In this document: positions 60,833 through 64,000 of the stretch, piece after piece | How the letters are laid out: each line of letters begins with the position of its first letter | Position numbering within the stretch: the first letter of the stretch is position 1 | Source: Bradyrhizobium manausense | GTDB taxonomy: Bacteria > Pseudomonadota > Alphaproteobacteria > Rhizobiales > Xanthobacteraceae | Length of the DNA: 64,000 nt | Assembly: GCF_018129685.1 (NCBI RefSeq) | Contig: NZ_JAFCLG010000021.1 | Location: 32,254-96,253, forward strand | Direction: 5' to 3' | Program-made: the position numbers and the translations under genes | The notes under the pieces: generated by a model | Seen by the model: the letters and a program-made list of their open reading frames with translations, nothing else | Database searches by the model: none | Told to the model about the DNA's origin: nothing

Positions 60833-61455
60833 TTGGCCTTGAGGCGCGGCTTGCGCTGCAGCTTGCTGCAGGTCGCGTGGCAATGGCAGTCGACCAGATG
60901 GTCGTTGACCATGCCGGTCGCCTGCATGAACGCATAGACGATAGTCGGCCCGACGAACTTGAAGCCGCGCGAGGACAGCTCCTTGGAGATCTGCACGGAC
61001 AATGGCGTCGAGGCCGGCACGCTCGCGGTGGTCTTGAACTGGTTGACCTTGGGCTTGCCGCCCATGAAGTCCCACAGCAGCTTCGAGAAGCCGGGGCCCT
61101 TCTCCATGATGTCGAGATAGGACTTCGCGCTCAGGATCGTGCCCTCGATCTTGGCCTTGTTGCGCACGATGCCGGCATCGTTCATCAGCGCATGCACCTT
61201 CTTGTCGGTGTAGCGCGCGATCTTCTCCGGCTGGAAATCGTCGAATGCCTTGCGGAAATTGTCGCGCTTGCGCAGGATCGTGATCCAGGAGAGGCCGGCC
61301 TGAAAACCGTCGAGGATCAGCTTCTCATAGAGCGCGCGGTCGTCGTATTCGGGCACGCCCCACTCGGTGTCGTGATAGGCGACATAGAGCGGATCTTCGC
61401 CCGGCCATGGGCAGCGGGTCTTTCCGTCGGGATGCAGGCGGGGAGCACGGCTCAT
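60829..61455 (-). CDS. tag: DNA-3-methyladenine glycosylase I
   Basis: A 208-aa Tag that excises 3-methyladenine. It begins with CPWPGEDPLYVAYHDTEWG, the family signature with zinc ligands Cys and His. The helical core LYEKLILDGFQAGLSWITILRKR carries the catalytic Glu-Lys-Leu region, and the C-terminal zinc residues are in DHLVDCHCH. It overlaps ygfZ and the HD gene by 4 bp each (ATGA), so three genes are tightly coupled. Confidence 0.96.
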   Translation of the reverse strand: MSRAPRLHPDGKTRCPWPGEDPLYVAYHDTEWGVPEYDDRALYEKLILDGFQAGLSWITILRKRDNFRKAFDDFQPEKIARYTDKKVHALMNDAGIVRNKAKIEGTILSAKSYLDIMEKGPGFSKLLWDFMGGKPKVNQFKTTASVPASTPLSVQISKELSSRGFKFVGPTIVYAFMQATGMVNDHLVDCHCHATCSKLQRKPRLKAK

Positions 61456-62327
61456 GCGATGGGCTGCTTTGCGGGAATGCGAACGACGTCAGGTTCTGCC
61501 AGCTTCAACGCAAGTCCGCCGGCGCTGAGCGGCCGCCCGGCATCAAGTGCATCCGCAACGCGGTCGATGCGCACCAGCGCGATGCCCTTGCCCTTTGCCG
61601 AGGAGCCCATGGTGCCGACCGACTTGTCGCCGGCCATGATGCTGGCGCCAGCCTCGGGCGCGGCGTCCTCGAGCAGAACCTTCACGCTGCGGGTGCGCGC
61701 GGTGCCGCGGTGCTGCATGCGCGAGACGACCTCCTGACCGACATAGCAGCCCTTGTCGAAATCGACACCGGCAAGGCGATCCATGTTGGTCTCGTGCGGG
61801 AACGCATCGCCGTACATGAAATCGAGTCCGCCGCGCGGCACGCCGTGCGCGATGCGGTGCGCCTCGTAGTCGGCCGCATCGACCAGGTCGGCGCCGATCA
61901 GGTCGGAGAGCTTCTGCTTGAGATCTTCGGGGATCAGGATGCGCGTGCCGAGCTCGGCATTGCGCGGATCGGCAAAGGCGAGATCCGGCTGTGCCGCCGG
62001 CTGGCCGTCCCACGCCGCAAGCACGCCGAGATCGAGGTTGTCCACCGTCACCTTGGCACGCAGCTTGTAGAATTTCAGCTTGGTGGCGAGCCCATCGGCG
62101 AGCGGTTTCGGGCAGTCGATCAGGAACCCGCCGCCATGGCCGGCTGGCGCTTCCGTGATCAGAAAATCCACGATGATCTTGCCCTGCGGCGTCAGCAGCG
62201 CACCGAATCGCCCCAGGCCCGGCTTGAGCCTGTCGAGATCGGTGGTGATGAGGCCGTTGAGGAAGTTGCGCGCGTCCTCGCCCGCGACCTTGATCACGCC
62301 CCGGTCCGGAAGAAACGCTGATTTCAT
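61452..62327 (-). CDS. ygfZ: YgfZ/CAF17-like folate-binding protein
   Basis: A 291-aa protein of the YgfZ (COG0354) family that aids iron-sulfur cluster enzymes and tRNA methylthiolation with folate. The signature KGCYVGQEVVSRMQHRGTARTR is intact, including the conserved Cys. An N-terminal ARNFLNGLITTDLDRL segment resembles GcvT. The ATG at 62327 matches the family start. It is the first gene of an ATGA-coupled minus-strand unit with tag and the HD gene, and diverges from pyrC. Confidence 0.93.
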   Translation of the reverse strand: MKSAFLPDRGVIKVAGEDARNFLNGLITTDLDRLKPGLGRFGALLTPQGKIIVDFLITEAPAGHGGGFLIDCPKPLADGLATKLKFYKLRAKVTVDNLDLGVLAAWDGQPAAQPDLAFADPRNAELGTRILIPEDLKQKLSDLIGADLVDAADYEAHRIAHGVPRGGLDFMYGDAFPHETNMDRLAGVDFDKGCYVGQEVVSRMQHRGTARTRSVKVLLEDAAPEAGASIMAGDKSVGTMGSSAKGKGIALVRIDRVADALDAGRPLSAGGLALKLAEPDVVRIPAKQPIA

Positions 62328-62428
62328 GCGAAAATCTCTTGCGACATGGTGCTCCGGAACGTAAGCCCGCAAGGCATAAACGACAAGACCTCGAGCCCTG
62401 CGCTTGGGGATGAGAGAGGCCTTCAGCC

Positions 62429-63763
62429 ATGACCCAGCGCTTCGATGTGATCCTCAAGGGCGGCACCGTCGTCAACCAGGACGGCGAGGGCGTGCGCGAT
62501 ATCGCCATCGCGGGCGGTCGCATCGCCGAACTCGGCCCGCTGTCGCAAGCCTCCGCGGCCGAGGTGATCGACTGCAAGGGCCTTCACATCCTGCCCGGCG
62601 TGATGGACACGCAGGTGCATTTTCGCGAGCCCGGGCTGGAGCAGAAGGAAGATCTCGAAACCGGTTCGCGCAGCGCCGTGATGGGCGGCGTCACCGCGGT
62701 GTTCGAGATGCCGAACACCTCGCCTCTCACGGTGACGGAGGCGACCTTCTCCGACAAGATCAAGCGCGCCCATCACCGCATGCATTGCGATTTCGCCTTC
62801 TTCATCGGCGGCACCCGCGAGAACGTGCAGGACCTTCCGGTGCTCGAGCGCGCGCCGGGCTGTGCGGGCGTGAAAGTGTTCATCGGCTCATCGACTGGCG
62901 CGCTGCTGGTGGAAGACGACGAAAGCCTGCGCCGCATCTTCCAGGTGATCCGCCGCCGTGCCGCGTTCCACGCCGAGGACGAGTATCGGCTCAACGATCG
63001 CAAGTCGCTGCGCGTCGAGGGCGATCCGCGCTCGCATCCGGTCTGGCGCGACGAGACCGCGGCGCTGATGGCGACGCAGCGCCTGGTCAAGCTTGCGCAT
63101 GAAACAGGCAAGCGCATTCACGTGCTGCACATCTCGACCAAGGAAGAGATCGAGTTTCTGCGCGACCACAAGGACGTCGCCTCCTGCGAGGCGACGCCGC
63201 ATCACCTCACGCTGGTCGCACCCGAATGCTACGAGCGGCTCGGCACGCTGGCGCAGATGAACCCGCCGGTGCGCGGCGCCGATCACCGCGCCGGCATCTG
63301 GCGCGGCATCGAGCAGGGCATCATCGACGTGCTCGGCTCCGACCACGCCCCGCACACGCTGGAAGAGAAGCAGAAGACCTATCCCGCATCGCCCTCCGGC
63401 ATGACCGGTGTGCAGACGCTGGTGCCGTTGATGCTCGACCACGTCAATGCGGGTCGGCTGTCCCTGGCGCGCTTCGTCGATCTCACCAGCGCCGGCCCCG
63501 CGCGCCTCTACAACATCGCCTGCAAGGGCCGCATCGCCGCCGGCTATGACGCCGACCTCACTGTGGTTGATCTCAAGCGCAGCGAAACCATCACGAACAA
63601 ATGGGTGGCGTCGAAAGCCGGCTGGACGCCTTACGATGGTGTTCGCGTCACCGGCTGGCCCGTCGGCACCTTCATCCGCGGCCGCCGCGTGATGTGGCAA
63701 GGCGAGCTGGTGACGCCATCGCAGGGCGAGCCGGTGCGGTTTCTGGAGACGTTGAAGCAGTAG
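62429..63763 (+). CDS. pyrC: Dihydroorotase (class I)
   Basis: A 444-aa dihydroorotase of pyrimidine synthesis. The metal motif is GVMDTQVHFREPG (His-x-His type: QVHFRE retains one His and a Gln in place of the other). AGVKVFIGSSTGAL carries the carboxylated Lys, CEATPHHLTL the later His residues, and LGSDHAPHTLEEK the catalytic Asp. Note the DTQVHFRE form where most class I enzymes read D-x-H-V/T-H. It is a monocistronic gene divergent from ygfZ. Members of this subgroup are annotated as dihydroorotase but may have altered metal content. Confidence 0.85.
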   Translation: MTQRFDVILKGGTVVNQDGEGVRDIAIAGGRIAELGPLSQASAAEVIDCKGLHILPGVMDTQVHFREPGLEQKEDLETGSRSAVMGGVTAVFEMPNTSPLTVTEATFSDKIKRAHHRMHCDFAFFIGGTRENVQDLPVLERAPGCAGVKVFIGSSTGALLVEDDESLRRIFQVIRRRAAFHAEDEYRLNDRKSLRVEGDPRSHPVWRDETAALMATQRLVKLAHETGKRIHVLHISTKEEIEFLRDHKDVASCEATPHHLTLVAPECYERLGTLAQMNPPVRGADHRAGIWRGIEQGIIDVLGSDHAPHTLEEKQKTYPASPSGMTGVQTLVPLMLDHVNAGRLSLARFVDLTSAGPARLYNIACKGRIAAGYDADLTVVDLKRSETITNKWVASKAGWTPYDGVRVTGWPVGTFIRGRRVMWQGELVTPSQGEPVRFLETLKQ

Positions 63764-64000
63764 GGGCTTCTGGATGCATTGCGCGTGAGGTGGAACATCG
63801 CGCCACCACCGGTGTCGTCCCGGCGAAGGCCGGGACCCATACCGCGGAATCTCTCTGTGATCGACGGTCGGAATACCGGTGAATTGATTAACCGCTAGTC
63901 TTCGCCAAACGTCTCCCTGTGGTTATGGGTCCCTGTGTCTGGAAAGTCTGTCATGATGAGAGTGGGCGGGAAGCCGTTGGGTCCTTGGCGCTTGACGCCG
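63764..64000. other. Intergenic region at the right edge
   Basis: A 237-bp region after pyrC containing a repeat half-element. An ATG at 63953 opens a frame (MMRVGGKPLGPWRLTP) that runs off the window end, but its ribosome site is poor, so I do not call a gene. Confidence 0.4.
63814..63841. repeat. Half-element of the GTCGTCCCGGCGAAGGCCGG family
   Basis: A direct match to the left arm of the element at 30889, continuing into GACCCATA. No matching right arm is seen within the window, though GGTTATGGGTCCC at 63921 is a possible remnant. Confidence 0.7.

Noticed and set aside
63953..64000. A frame running off the right edge (MMRVGGKPLG...)
   Set aside because: Only 16 codons are visible and the ribosome site is weak, so a gene cannot be supported.

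Overview
This window is a stretch of alphaproteobacterial chromosome, most likely from Bradyrhizobium or a very close Rhizobiales relative. The evidence is the high GC content, a GANTC methyltransferase (CcrM) gene, the conserved ispB-DUF2007-trmN6-sppA-glyQ-glyS block, the nadA-nadB-nadC order with a NadQ-type regulator, a GTTC-N7-GTTC alphaproteobacterial SOS box, and several families of intergenic palindromic repeats typical of Bradyrhizobium. It is mostly core and housekeeping DNA. I found no tRNA, rRNA, CRISPR array, intact insertion sequence, prophage or conjugation gene.

Layout. 0-6.5 kb: an EF-hand protein cut by the left edge, a small membrane protein, ccrM, a YpfJ-type zinc peptidase, moaB, a MarR-GNAT fusion regulator with a strikingly symmetric operator, and a glycosyltransferase. 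6.8-11.6 kb: an intact DUF155 (Rmd1/RMND1-like) gene, then a convergent two-gene operon encoding a PpdK-like protein without its PEP domain and a 642-aa partner with a DUF47/PhoU-like C-terminus. The far end of this operon is bounded by a frameshifted second copy of the 3' end of the DUF155 gene. 11.6-17.1 kb: a secreted protein, a TPR protein and the phosphoketolase-acetate kinase operon (xfp-ackA). 17.3-24.7 kb: a radical SAM protein behind an SOS box, a VOC protein, RNase HII, a GT39-like membrane protein, a family 4-type uracil-DNA glycosylase and ETF-ubiquinone oxidoreductase. 25-32 kb: a TPR lipoprotein-like protein, ispE, an alpha/beta hydrolase, an HxlR regulator with a FabF-like ketosynthase, and ispB. 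32-42 kb: DUF2007, trmN6, a tiny membrane protein, sppA, glyQ-glyS, DUF1236 and DUF3096 proteins, and full-length ppdK with a lysine/alanine-rich N-terminal extension.

42.5-64 kb: an SleB-like cell-wall hydrolase; nadA-nadB-nadC with two tandem palindromic operators; an MFS transporter; AcuI-type reductase; small exported and DUF6894 proteins; two adjacent chemotaxis receptors; a 895-aa DUF2339 membrane protein; then, on the minus strand, ygfZ, tag, an HD hydrolase, a protein tyrosine phosphatase-like protein and a NadQ/NrtR-like regulator; and finally pyrC.

How the genes connect. The NadQ-like regulator (about 11 kb from nadA) and the paired palindromes upstream of nadA probably form one NAD-responsive circuit. 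Xfp and AckA together turn xylulose-5-P or fructose-6-P into acetate and ATP. PpdK and the truncated PpdK-like protein share ATP-grasp and phosphohistidine domains, but only PpdK has the PEP/pyruvate barrel, so the small operon at 7.7-11.2 kb is the best candidate here for an undescribed phosphotransfer system.
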